Shown here one piece after another: positions 26,190 through 34,024 of a stretch of 64,000 nucleotides of DNA. How positions within the stretch are numbered: position 1 is the stretch's first letter; the number at the start of each line of letters is the position of its first letter. Origin of the DNA: an uncultured Brachybacterium sp. (GTDB taxonomy: Bacteria > Actinomycetota > Actinomycetes > Actinomycetales > Dermabacteraceae); assembly GCF_947500705.1 (NCBI RefSeq), contig NZ_CANMSY010000002.1, forward strand, positions 613,708-677,707, given 5' to 3'. A model generated the notes under the pieces. The model saw only the letters and a program-made list of their open reading frames with translations. It was not told the DNA's origin and searched no databases. Position numbers and translations under genes: made by a program.

Positions 26190-27656
26190 TCAGCCGGGCG
26201 GGTTGCGGAGCGCCCGGAGGTAGCGGCGCGTGATGAGCTCCTGGACGAGCCGGAAGACCGGCGCGCCGAGGCGGGCGTACCAGGCAGCGGGCCGGGAGAC
26301 GACGTCGAGGTGGAAGCGCACGAGACCGGTCGCGGTGCGGGTGACGGTGAACTGCTCGATCCCGGATTCGGGATGGCCGGGCAGGGTGCCGTAGGCGAAG
26401 CCGGCGCGGTCCGGTTCGTCGATCACCCACAGCACGCGACAGGGCACGGTGAGCTGGAACGGCCGACGGCCGAGGTGCAGGCGCACCTCGGTGCCCTCCT
26501 GCAGCGGAGTGTGGGTGGCGCTGAGCTGCAGTCCGGCTCGCCGATGCACCACCCAGCTGCGCAGCGCCGAGGCGGCGCGCTCGAAGTCCATCCCGCTGAC
26601 CACGGTGCTGCGATGGTCCCTGCGGTATCCGGCGGACGGATGCTCGAGGGCATCGAGGGGCGCGGTGAGGGGCAGCTGGGTCAAGGGGATGTACAGGGAG
26701 GAGGAGACGACGGCTTTCGAGCGTCCGGGGCGGAGGCGGTGGAGCCTGGCGGCGAGCGGCGGCGGAAAGGCGTCGATGACGGAGTCGAGCAGGAGCGTCC
26801 GATGGCCCTCGTGCATCATCTCGTCGGCCCACGCGGAGTCGTCGCGGTCGATCGCCGGGCTGAGGGGGCGGGGTGTCCAGCCGTCGGCCCAGGGCTGCGT
26901 GGTGAGGGTCAGGGAGAGGTCCGTCCCCTCCTCTCCGCTGCCGCCGCTCGCGCCGAAGGATGTGCGCTGACTGGACCAGTCCGGCGACAGATCGACTTCG
27001 AAGGAGCCGTCCACGATCGACAGGAGCGTGCGGTCGAGGTCCTCGAGCAGGTCGCGGGAGCCGGAGTCGCAGGCATCGCAGCCGCAGTCCGGCACTGTGC
27101 TCACGGCCACCGCCGGATCGCCGATCCCGACGACCAGCCCGAGGATCAGCGCGTCGCTGCCCGTGATGTCGATGCTGCCGGCCGCGTCCTCGGGTGCGGT
27201 GCGGGCGAGGACGAGCGGCAGTGCACCCGGCCGATGGGGGCGCAGCACTGTGGTGCGATGGAGCTCGAGACGCGGCGGGGCGGCCCAGCGGACACCCGCC
27301 CGGAGGTCGCCGCTCTCCATGTCCTCGCGGGTCGCCCAGGCCCGGGAGGTGAGCACCCGCGTCCAGGCTTCGGCCCGCGCCCAGAGGATCCCGAACTTGC
27401 CCGGGTCGAGGCAGCGGCTGTATTCCTCCTCGAGGCTGTCACGCTCCTCCCCGTCGGTTCCGAGATGGGGGTCCTCCCAGCTCGGGGTGTCCGCACCGGT
27501 TTCCGCGAAGGCCTCCTCCACGTCTGCCAGCAGCTGCAGGAGGCCATCGGTGAATGGCGGGCCGGCATCGGCCCACTCCTCGGAGGGGTCCTCGGCGATC
27601 TCGCACAGGGAGGCGTGATCGGCCTCCCACCAGGTGGGTGCGGGGGTCGTCGTCAT
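26190..27656 (-). CDS. DUF6226-DUF1990 fusion protein
   Basis: A 488-residue protein of unknown function made of two parts. Residues about 1-215 resemble DUF6226, including the cysteine cluster DCGCDACDSGS near 190. Residues about 310-488 resemble DUF1990 (UPF0548): AGYRRDH, RAASALRSWVVHRRAG, GFAYGTLPGHPESGIEQFTV. The middle linker is poorly conserved in appearance. Domain names are from memory of family patterns. The start has no ribosome-binding site, but a TAGGTT element lies six bases before the ATG, suggesting a leaderless transcript. Confidence 0.65.
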   Translation of the reverse strand: MTTTPAPTWWEADHASLCEIAEDPSEEWADAGPPFTDGLLQLLADVEEAFAETGADTPSWEDPHLGTDGEERDSLEEEYSRCLDPGKFGILWARAEAWTRVLTSRAWATREDMESGDLRAGVRWAAPPRLELHRTTVLRPHRPGALPLVLARTAPEDAAGSIDITGSDALILGLVVGIGDPAVAVSTVPDCGCDACDSGSRDLLEDLDRTLLSIVDGSFEVDLSPDWSSQRTSFGASGGSGEEGTDLSLTLTTQPWADGWTPRPLSPAIDRDDSAWADEMMHEGHRTLLLDSVIDAFPPPLAARLHRLRPGRSKAVVSSSLYIPLTQLPLTAPLDALEHPSAGYRRDHRSTVVSGMDFERAASALRSWVVHRRAGLQLSATHTPLQEGTEVRLHLGRRPFQLTVPCRVLWVIDEPDRAGFAYGTLPGHPESGIEQFTVTRTATGLVRFHLDVVSRPAAWYARLGAPVFRLVQELITRRYLRALRNPPG

Positions 27657-27662
27657 GCCTGG

Positions 27663-27668
27663 AACCTA
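27663..27668 (-). promoter_or_regulatory. -10 element for leaderless DUF6226 gene transcript
   Basis: TAGGTT on the minus strand, then six bases, then the ATG at 27656. No Shine-Dalgarno sequence is present. The element falls between the stop of the DUF5701 gene (27705) and this start, so this gene may have its own promoter. Confidence 0.42.
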
Positions 27669-27704
27669 CCGTGACCCGCGCCGGATCTCTCCCGGAATAA
27701 CGCG

Positions 27705-28346
27705 TCAGCCGACGCTGATGCGCCCCGCGGCGGAGGCGATGCCGAGCCAGGTGTGGCGGTTGTTCCACCAGCACCAGCCGAGTTTCGGGGCGTCCTTGCG
27801 GTCCTTCCCATCGCGGCCGGTCCCGTTGGAGATCCAGAGCGCCGCAATGCGGGAGTCGAAGCTGCCGCTGGGCTTCTTCAGGCGTGAGCCGATGGTCATG
27901 AAGCAGTGGTTCCGCTCGAGGATCTCCGGCTGCTGGAGCACCAAGTGGAGGCCCTCGGTGAGCAGCAGCGGGGTGCGGCCGCGGGCGGTGAGCTCGGTGA
28001 GCGCCTCCGCCGGGGAGGCGTTCTCGAACTCATCCCCGCGATCCAGGCCCTCGACCAGGTAGAGCGTCTCGCCCGCCAGCTCGATCCCGGTGGGGGCGAA
28101 CTGGTCCACGTCGGTCATGTCCTCGACCACGAAGCCGGGCTTCTCCCCGCGCCGCATCAACGGGGCGAGGGCCGATGCCGGCACGAGCGCCGGATCCAGT
28201 GCGAGCAGCGCATCGCTGCGCGCACCGCCGAGCTGCGCCGCGGCATCACGCAGCTGCTGCGCGGGCAGGCCTGCGAGGTCGTGGACGCCGAGATCGATCA
28301 GGCGCTGGGCCTGGGCGGTGAAGGTGGGCAGAGCGGTGGCGGTGAT
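27705..28346 (-). CDS. DUF5701-family protein with apparent ATC start
   Basis: A protein of unknown function (213 residues if started at 28346). The C-terminal half is typical of DUF5701: RGRTPLLLTEGLHLVLQQPEIL, then LGWCWWNNRHTWLGIASAAGR at the end. Coding character continues upstream of the GTG at 28184 (FTAQAQRLIDLGVHDLAGL), matching the family's N-terminal helix. In that stretch there is no ATG, GTG or TTG, and a stop lies about 33 bases above. The only position with a good ribosome-binding site (AAGGAG, five-base spacer) is ATC at 28346-28344. Either ATC is used or an ATG has mutated. Confidence 0.6.
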   Translation of the reverse strand: MTATALPTFTAQAQRLIDLGVHDLAGLPAQQLRDAAAQLGGARSDALLALDPALVPASALAPLMRRGEKPGFVVEDMTDVDQFAPTGIELAGETLYLVEGLDRGDEFENASPAEALTELTARGRTPLLLTEGLHLVLQQPEILERNHCFMTIGSRLKKPSGSFDSRIAALWISNGTGRDGKDRKDAPKLGWCWWNNRHTWLGIASAAGRISVG

Positions 28347-28414
28347 GGAGGCTCCTTCAGGGGCGCGGCGGGGAGGGAACAGTCCTCAACGGCGCCCGCC
28401 CCAGCGTTATTCCC

Positions 28415-28831
28415 TCACCACTGCGCGTCCCACGGCTCGCCGGGCCGGTAGCTGCCCACCGACCACTGATGCCCCTCGGGGTCCAGCACCTCGAAGCGGT
28501 AGTTGCCCCAGGGCGTCGTGGCGGGTGCCTGGACCACGGTGGCCCCGGCGTCACGGACCCGGGCGAAGAGGGCATCGACCTCGGCCTCGCTGTCGAGGGA
28601 CAGCACCGGGGCGCGGCCGGTGGAGCCCTCGACCAGGGGCGAGGCGGTCTAACCGTCGGCCGCGGCCTGGACCATCAGCACAGCGTCATCGAGGCGCAGC
28701 TCGGCATGGTCGAGGCTGCCCTCCTCAGCGCCGTAGCTGTTCACGAGCTCCATGCCGAACGCGTCGGTCAGCCAGGCCACGGCGGCGGCCGGGTCGCGGT
28801 ACAGGGTGAACAGGGACAGGGTGGCGGGCAT
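28415..28831 (-). pseudogene. VOC-family (glyoxalase fold) gene with in-frame amber stop
   Basis: A vicinal-oxygen-chelate family gene. The N-terminal half starts MPATLSLFTLYRDP with GAGGAG upstream and runs to VQAAADG. A TAG at 28651-28649 interrupts it. The same frame continues through TASPLVEGSTG to LDPEGHQWSVGSYRPGEPW, the normal C-terminal half of such proteins. Everything else is intact, so the break is a single nonsense change, consistent with CAG to TAG. Recent inactivation, suppression or a base error are all possible. Confidence 0.78.
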
Positions 28832-28928
28832 CGGGGCTCCTCGACTCGGGGGCTCCAGCAGTGGCGGGAGCATCCCCCACGCTAGGAGAGGCCGAGGACG
28901 GTTCCTGTCCGCGAAGAGCTGCTCGGTC

Positions 28929-29797
28929 TCAGCGCAGGGCGACCAGGGCCTGCACCGGCGCATGGTCGGAGGGGAAGGCGCCGTGGCGATCGGTGGAGAT
29001 GTTGATCGCGGCCTCGAGGATCATGAACTCCTCGGTGGCCAGCACCCAGTCGATGCGGTCGCCGCCCTCGACGGGCTCCTCGTAGCCGGGGAACGTGCCC
29101 CAGGCCGGGGTGAGCTGCTCCTGTGCGGCGTCCCAGGTGTCGAGGGTGGGGCCAGCGGTGACCAGCGTGGAGTACGCCCCCGAATCGTGGGCCGCGGAGT
29201 TGAAATCGCCGGTGACCAGGGCAGGCAGTTGATCCAGTTCGCCGCCCTCGAACAGGTCGATCATGGCCTGAGCGCTCTCGATCCGGGCCGGCTCGGACTC
29301 GTGGTCGAAGTGGGTGTTGATCATCGCGAACTCGCGCCCGGTGGCCAGGTCCTCCATCCGCGCCCACACCACGATGCGGTTGACGTTGTTGCCCCAGGTG
29401 GCCGAGCCGATCTGGTCCGGGGTGTCGGAGAGCCAGAACTGGTCCCACGCCGTCACCCGCAGGCGCTCGGGATCGTAGAAGATCGCGGAGTGCTCCCCGG
29501 TGCTGCCGCCGTCACGGCCGTAGCCGATCATCTCGTGGCCTGGCAGCGCCTCGCGGATCGCGGCCAGCTGACCGTAGACGGCCTCCTGGACGCCGAGCAG
29601 CGTGGGCCGCTCCCGCTCGAGCAGATCGATCATGATCGGCCGACGGCTCGGCCAGTGGTCGGGATCCCCCATCTGGGTGGAGTCGGAGTTGTCGTAGCGG
29701 ATGTTGAACGCCATCACGTGCAGGCGGTCGCGGCGGCTCCCCCGGCGGCGACGGTGCCGAGGCCGATCAGAGAGCGTCGGGCGAGGAAAGGGGACAT
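28929..29797 (-). pseudogene. Exported endonuclease/exonuclease/phosphatase-family gene, split by a frameshift at the signal peptide
   Basis: The EEP domain (28929-29717, 262 residues) has the full fold: FNIRYDNSD, LLGVQEAV, NTHFDHES, TGDFNSA and a closing SDHAPV. It begins directly with the first beta strand and has no signal. Immediately upstream, in another frame, an ATG at 29797 with AGGAG before it encodes a Tat-like signal (ARRSLIGLGTVAAGG) ending AATACT and a TGA at 29716-29714. The two frames meet at GTGATG. A one-base deletion would explain this, leaving a signal peptide cut from its enzyme. Coupled re-initiation at GTG would give a cytoplasmic enzyme. Confidence 0.7.
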
Positions 29798-29966
29798 CGG
29801 CACATCTCCTGGGGACGGGGTCATGTGTGCCCTGCCGACCCTAAACCGCAGTGCCCAGGCCCGACAGTCCCCGTCGCGGGTGTCTCCGCGATGTTCATCG
29901 GCGCGGCATGCGGTGCTCATGTGCGACCCGGGGCAGATTCCTCGCAGCGGCACTCCCCCGCGGCCC

Positions 29967-31061
29967 TCATGCGATCGCACGGCGACGCCGCACCCCGTCG
30001 GCGAGCGCACGCAGCACGCCCTCCGTGGCCTCCCAGCCCATGCACTTGTCGGTGACCGACTGGCCGCGCACCAGCGCGGCAGGGCCTGCGTCGACGTCGA
30101 GCTGCTGGGCTCCGGCGATCAGGTTGCTCTCGAGCATCACCCCTGCGACGGCAGCGCCGTCCACGGCGATCTGGTCGGCGAGCATCGTGGCGACCTCGGC
30201 CTGGCGCAGATGGTCCTTGTTGCTGTTGGCGTGGCTGGCGTCGATCACCAGGCGCGGGCTGAGACCCCGAGAGACGAGGCGCTCGGTGGCGGCGCGCACC
30301 GGACCGGGGCCCCAGTTCGGCCCGTCGGCGCCGCCGCGCAGGATCAGATGGGCATCCGGGTTGCCGGTGGTGGAGACGAGGCTCGCCCTCCCGTCGGCCC
30401 CGATGCCGAGGAAGGACTGCGGTGCGGAGGCGGCCGTGATCGCATCGAGCGCGACCTGGATCCCGCCGTCGGTGCCGTTCTTGAAGCCGATCGGCATCGA
30501 CAACCCGGAGGCGAGCTGGCGGTGAATCTGAGATTCGGTGGTGCGGGCTCCGATCGCGCCCCAGCTGATGAGATCGGCGATGTACTGGGGGCTGATCGGT
30601 TCGAGGAACTCGGTCGCGGTGGGCAGGCCGAGCGCGGTCACCTCGCGCAGGAAGGTCCGGGCCCTGCGCAGACCGGTCGCGATGTCGTGCGAGCCGTCCA
30701 GGTGCGGGTCGTTGATCAGACCCTTCCAGCCCACGGTGGTGCGCGGCTTCTCGAAGTAGGTGCGCATCACCAGCAGCAGCTCCTCCCCCACCTCGTGCTG
30801 GATCGTGACAAGGCGGCGCGCGTAGTCGAGCCCGGCCTCCGGGTCATGGATCGAGCAGGGGCCGGCGACGACCAACAGGCGGTCGTCGGTGCCCGCCAGC
30901 ACGGCGCGCACCTGGTCGCGGTGGCTCTCGACCTCGGCGGCATGGGCGGCATCGAGCGGGAGCTCGGCCAGGAGCTCGGCCGGGGTGGGCAACGGGGTGT
31001 AGCTCGCGACGTGCCGCTCAGGGGAGGCGACGGGGGCGGGGGCTGCGGCGAGAAGAGTCAT
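29967..31061 (-). CDS. aroG: 3-deoxy-7-phosphoheptulonate (DAHP) synthase, class I
   Basis: A 364-residue class I DAHP synthase that condenses phosphoenolpyruvate and erythrose 4-phosphate, the first step of the shikimate pathway. AroF/G/H-type features: VVAGPCSIHDP near residue 65, MRTYFEKPRTTVGWKG near 98, GARTTESQIHR near 173, GFKNGTDG near 192, and DASHANSNKDH near 275. The 107 bases before the coding start hold a leader peptide with Trp-Phe-Thr-Tyr codons and a strong hairpin, indicating control by attenuation. Which aromatic amino acid inhibits the enzyme cannot be read from sequence. Confidence 0.92.
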   Translation of the reverse strand: MTLLAAAPAPVASPERHVASYTPLPTPAELLAELPLDAAHAAEVESHRDQVRAVLAGTDDRLLVVAGPCSIHDPEAGLDYARRLVTIQHEVGEELLLVMRTYFEKPRTTVGWKGLINDPHLDGSHDIATGLRRARTFLREVTALGLPTATEFLEPISPQYIADLISWGAIGARTTESQIHRQLASGLSMPIGFKNGTDGGIQVALDAITAASAPQSFLGIGADGRASLVSTTGNPDAHLILRGGADGPNWGPGPVRAATERLVSRGLSPRLVIDASHANSNKDHLRQAEVATMLADQIAVDGAAVAGVMLESNLIAGAQQLDVDAGPAALVRGQSVTDKCMGWEATEGVLRALADGVRRRRAIA

Positions 31062-31117
31062 GGGTCCTGTCCTTCATGGGGGCGGACCCGATGCTCAGAG
31101 CCCGCCGGGAAATGGCG

Positions 31118-31143
31118 AAGGGCAGAGCGTGTGCTCTGCCCTT
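31118..31143 (-). terminator. Attenuator hairpin before the DAHP synthase gene
   Basis: A perfect 11-base-pair stem with a four-base loop: AAGGGCAGAGC and GCTCTGCCCTT around ACAC on the minus strand. It lies between the leader peptide stop and the aroG start, where an attenuator would be. The 3' side lacks a long T run, so termination may depend on Rho or on translation block. Confidence 0.7.
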
Positions 31144-31199
31144 GTCGGCTCTGGAGAGGTTGGGGACGCTACACGGCCGCCGGCCCCTCCAGGGCCGAC
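31144..31199 (-). promoter_or_regulatory. Competing long-range stem in the aro leader RNA
   Basis: Bases 31184-31199 can pair with 31144-31159 over 16 positions with one mismatch and one G-U. The 5' arm starts right after the aromatic codons and the loop contains the leader stop codon. Ribosome position would therefore decide whether this stem forms. It abuts the attenuator hairpin. Confidence 0.5.
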
Positions 31200-31228
31200 A
31201 TCGCATAGGTAAACCAACGGTTCTGCAT
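31169..31228 (-). CDS. Aromatic leader peptide controlling DAHP synthase
   Basis: A 19-codon open frame too short for routine gene calling. It reads MQNRWFTYA and then a short tail, with adjacent Trp-Phe-Thr-Tyr codons covering all three aromatic amino acids made by the pathway. It stands 107 bases before aroG and is followed by a competing stem and a strong hairpin. This is the classic layout of ribosome-mediated attenuation; a comparable leader is known for a Corynebacterium DAHP synthase gene. No ribosome-binding site precedes it; a TACTCT element six bases upstream suggests a leaderless start. Confidence 0.72.
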   Translation of the reverse strand: MQNRWFTYAMSALEGPAAV

Positions 31229-31234
31229 GCGCTG

Positions 31235-31240
31235 AGAGTA
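31235..31240 (-). promoter_or_regulatory. -10 element of the aro leader transcript
   Basis: TACTCT on the minus strand, six bases before the leader peptide ATG. Transcription would begin at the start codon itself. A matching -35 is not clear. Confidence 0.45.
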
Positions 31241-31288
31241 CACGCCGCGCCATGGGGTGCACATCGGTGTCCGTCAGCCGCCTACGCC

Positions 31289-31343
31289 GATTGTGCGCTG
31301 GGGACCGATGTCGGCCCGTCGCATCGGTCCACAGCGCACAATC
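31289..31343. repeat. 22-bp inverted repeat with 11-base spacer
   Basis: 31289-31310 is the reverse complement of 31322-31343 at 21 of 22 positions (the mismatch is at 31301 opposite 31331). Arms open with GATTGTGCGCTG and close next to the loop with GGACCGATG. It lies between the divergent aro leader and aconitase gene. It could be a paired operator, an RNA hairpin or a relic of a small mobile element. Nothing in the flanks decides this. Confidence 0.8.
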
Positions 31344-31479
31344 GCGGGAATCCTGCGCGCCTCGCGGGGTCGGGCATGGCGCCGGCGAGCCATGGCGTTC
31401 TGCGGGCCGTCGGCCTACGGTAGAAGGAGGTCCGCCGACGGGCCTCGACGGCGGGCCGCTCTCCGAGGAGGACAGTGCC

Positions 31480-33423
31480 ATGCCCCGCAACGTCGCCCAG
31501 AAGCTGATCGCCGCCCATCTGGTGGAGGGGTCGCTCGAGCCCGGAGCCGAGATCGGCCTGCGGGTGGACCAGACCCTCACCCAGGACGCCACCGGCACCA
31601 TGGTGATGCTCGAGCTGGAGGCGATGGGCCTGGATCGAGTGCGCACGGAGCTGTCGGTGCAGTACGTCGACCACAACCTGCTGCAGACCGACGAGAAGAA
31701 CCCCGACGACCACCTGTTCCTTCAGTCCGCGGCCGAGCGCTTCGGGCTGTGGTTCTCCAAGGCCGGCAACGGGGTCTCCCACCCCGTCCATCAGGCGCAC
31801 TTCGGCCGTCCGGGCGCACTGCTGATCGGATCGGACTCCCACACCTGCGCCGCCGGCGCGCTGGGCATGCTCGCGATCGGCGTGGGCGGGCTCGAGGTCG
31901 CGATGGCGATGGCCGGCCAGCCGCTGTATGTCACGCTGCCGCAGATCTGGGGCGTGGAGCTCACGGGAGTCCTGCCGGACTGGGTCAGCGCGAAGGACGT
32001 CGTGCTGGAGATGCTGCGCCGCCACGGAGTCAGCGGCGGCGTGGGCCGGATCATCGAGTACCACGGCTCGGGACTCGCCCAGCTCGACGCGATGGACCGG
32101 CACGTCATCGCCAACATGGGCGCCGAGCTCGGAGCGACCGCCACAGTGTTCCCGGCCGACGACGCCGCCCGCACCTACCTCGAGGCCGTCGGCCGCGCCG
32201 AGCAGTTCGAGCCCTGGGAGGCCGACGAGGGCGCGACCTACGACCTGACCGAGCACATCGACCTGGCCGCGCTCGAGCCGCTGATCGCCCGGCCCTCCTC
32301 CCCCGGCAACGTGGTGCCGGTGGCGGAGGTGGCCGGAGAGCCTGTGAATCAGGTGGTCGTCGGCTCTTCGGCGAACCCGGGCCTGCGGGACTTCGCCGTG
32401 GTCGCCGAGATCCTCGATGGCCATCAGGCCCATTCACGCGTGTCCGTGGACATCAACCCCACCTCGCGGGAGGTGCTGGCGGATCTGATCTCGGGCGGCT
32501 GGCTGGGGGCGTTGGTCGCCTCCGGCGCCCGGATCCACCAGTCCGGCTGCATGGGCTGCATCGGGATGGGGCAGGCCCCCGCGAGCGGGCGCAACTCCCT
32601 GCGCACCATGCCGCGCAACTTCCCCGGCCGCTCCGGCACCGAGGAGGACGCGGTGTGGCTGTGCTCCCCGGAGACCGCGGCGGCCGCGGCGCTGACCGGG
32701 AGGATCACCGATCCGCGCACCCTCGAGGGCAGCCACGACCTCGCATACCCGCGGCCCACGCTGCCCGAGAGGTACGCGCAGGTCGGCGACATGCTGATCC
32801 CGCCGCTGCCCGAGGAGGAGGCCCGCTCCGTCGAGCTGGTGAAGGGGCCGAACATCTCCTCTCTGCCGGACTTCACTCCGATCGCGGACCGCCTGGCGCT
32901 GCCCGTGCTGCTGGCGATGGGCGATGACGTCTCGACCGACGAGATCCTGCCGGCCGGCTCGCAGGTGCTGCCCTTCCGCTCCAACATCCCGCGAATCGCG
33001 GACTTCGCCTTCACCCGGATCGACAAGAGCTATCCCGAGCGGGCAAGGGGCACCGAGGGCGGACACGTGGTGGTGGCCGGGAAGAACTACGGCCAGGGCT
33101 CCTCGCGCGAGCACGCGGTGATCGCCCCGCGCCACCTGGGGCTGCAGGCCGTGATCGCGGTGAGCTTCGCCCGGATCCACTGGCAGAACCTCGCGAACTT
33201 CGGGATCGTGCCGCTCGAGTTCGAGGACCCTGCGGATCTGGAGTCGATCGCGGTCGGTGATGAGGTGGTGCTCGAGGGCGTGCACGCGGCGCTCCGGGGC
33301 GGCCGCTCGCTGACCGCCACCGTCGGGGGCCGCGAGGTGCGTCTGGTCCACCGGCTCTCGGAGCGCCAGGTCAACATGGTGCTCGCCGGGGGACGGATCC
33401 CGCTGACGGCTCAGGGGGTGTGA
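31480..33423 (+). CDS. Aconitate hydratase, short type
   Basis: A 647-residue aconitase, catalysing citrate-isocitrate isomerisation with a [4Fe-4S] cluster. Cluster ligands are the Cys in GSDSHTCAAG (about residue 124) and the two in GCMGCIGM (about 357 and 360). The swivel domain carries GKNYGQGSSREHA near 540, including the catalytic Ser. It is shorter than AcnA and resembles the roughly 645-residue type found in Aquifex and many Actinobacteria; a homoaconitase-like activity is a lesser alternative. Start chosen at the ATG with GAGGAGG upstream; the frame is open 76 codons further. Confidence 0.88.
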   Translation: MPRNVAQKLIAAHLVEGSLEPGAEIGLRVDQTLTQDATGTMVMLELEAMGLDRVRTELSVQYVDHNLLQTDEKNPDDHLFLQSAAERFGLWFSKAGNGVSHPVHQAHFGRPGALLIGSDSHTCAAGALGMLAIGVGGLEVAMAMAGQPLYVTLPQIWGVELTGVLPDWVSAKDVVLEMLRRHGVSGGVGRIIEYHGSGLAQLDAMDRHVIANMGAELGATATVFPADDAARTYLEAVGRAEQFEPWEADEGATYDLTEHIDLAALEPLIARPSSPGNVVPVAEVAGEPVNQVVVGSSANPGLRDFAVVAEILDGHQAHSRVSVDINPTSREVLADLISGGWLGALVASGARIHQSGCMGCIGMGQAPASGRNSLRTMPRNFPGRSGTEEDAVWLCSPETAAAAALTGRITDPRTLEGSHDLAYPRPTLPERYAQVGDMLIPPLPEEEARSVELVKGPNISSLPDFTPIADRLALPVLLAMGDDVSTDEILPAGSQVLPFRSNIPRIADFAFTRIDKSYPERARGTEGGHVVVAGKNYGQGSSREHAVIAPRHLGLQAVIAVSFARIHWQNLANFGIVPLEFEDPADLESIAVGDEVVLEGVHAALRGGRSLTATVGGREVRLVHRLSERQVNMVLAGGRIPLTAQGV

Positions 33424-33568
33424 GCCCTCGCCCGGCGGGTACCGGGCGTCGTCGCGACAGGCTCGCGGGACACGTCCGACCGGGAGGTCGGTGGTCCTCC
33501 GGCCCACGGATCTACACTCGCCACCACCGCGCGCCACCCGCGCGGACCCTCGACACAGGAGGTATGCG

Positions 33569-33781
33569 ATGAGCACCGATGAGAAGTTCGAGAACGCGAA
33601 GGACAAGCTGAGCGGCCAGGCCAAGGAGGGCTTCGGCAAGGTCACCGGCGATAAGGAGACCGAGACCGAGGGTCAGGCCCAGCAGGGCAAGGCCGAGGCC
33701 AAGGACAAGCTCCAGGACGCCCGCGATTCCGTGAAGGGCGCCGCTGAGGGCGCATTCGGCGACAACGACAAGCGGGACTGA
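33569..33781 (+). CDS. CsbD-family stress protein
   Basis: A 70-residue, highly charged, Lys/Glu/Gly-rich protein of the CsbD family, general-stress proteins of unknown biochemistry. The core KDKLSGQAKEGFGKVTGDKETE is typical, followed by a second amphipathic stretch, and the whole is predicted to be flexible. AGGAGG lies just before the ATG. A TACACT at 33513-33518 could be its -10. The gene is monocistronic, followed by a hairpin. Confidence 0.87.
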   Translation: MSTDEKFENAKDKLSGQAKEGFGKVTGDKETETEGQAQQGKAEAKDKLQDARDSVKGAAEGAFGDNDKRD

Positions 33782-33816
33782 TCCGGCGGGGCGACAGCCC
33801 GACCTGCAGGCAGTTC

Positions 33817-33851
33817 CCGGTGGCGGCTCCACGTGGTGGGGCCGCCACTGG
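33817..33851 (+). terminator. Hairpin after the CsbD gene
   Basis: CCGGTGGCGGC at 33817-33827 pairs with GCCGCCACTGG at 33841-33851 (11 pairs, one G-U) around a 13-base loop, 35 bases after the CsbD stop. No T tract follows, as is common in high-GC Actinobacteria. Confidence 0.5.
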
Positions 33852-34024
33852 CATGTCTGAAGGCCCTGCGTGCCGCCTTCAGCGCTGAGGGCGAGGATCA
33901 CGGACCAGAGGCGTCACGCAGCAGTCGGCGAAGGCGTGCTTCTCTGCGTGTGCTCCACGAGGTGACAGGTGCCGCCCGCCAGGAGCAGGATGGGCGGTCC
34001 GGACCCCTCCGAGAGGACCCCGCC

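Noticed and set aside
24255-27674. Long plus-strand open frame of about 1140 codons
   Set aside because: Lies opposite cstA and the DUF6226 gene; His/Asp/Gln-rich low-information sequence, a typical shadow.
28752-31208. Plus-strand 818-codon frame
   Set aside because: Opposite to aroG, the EEP domain and the VOC pseudogene, all recognisable on the minus strand.
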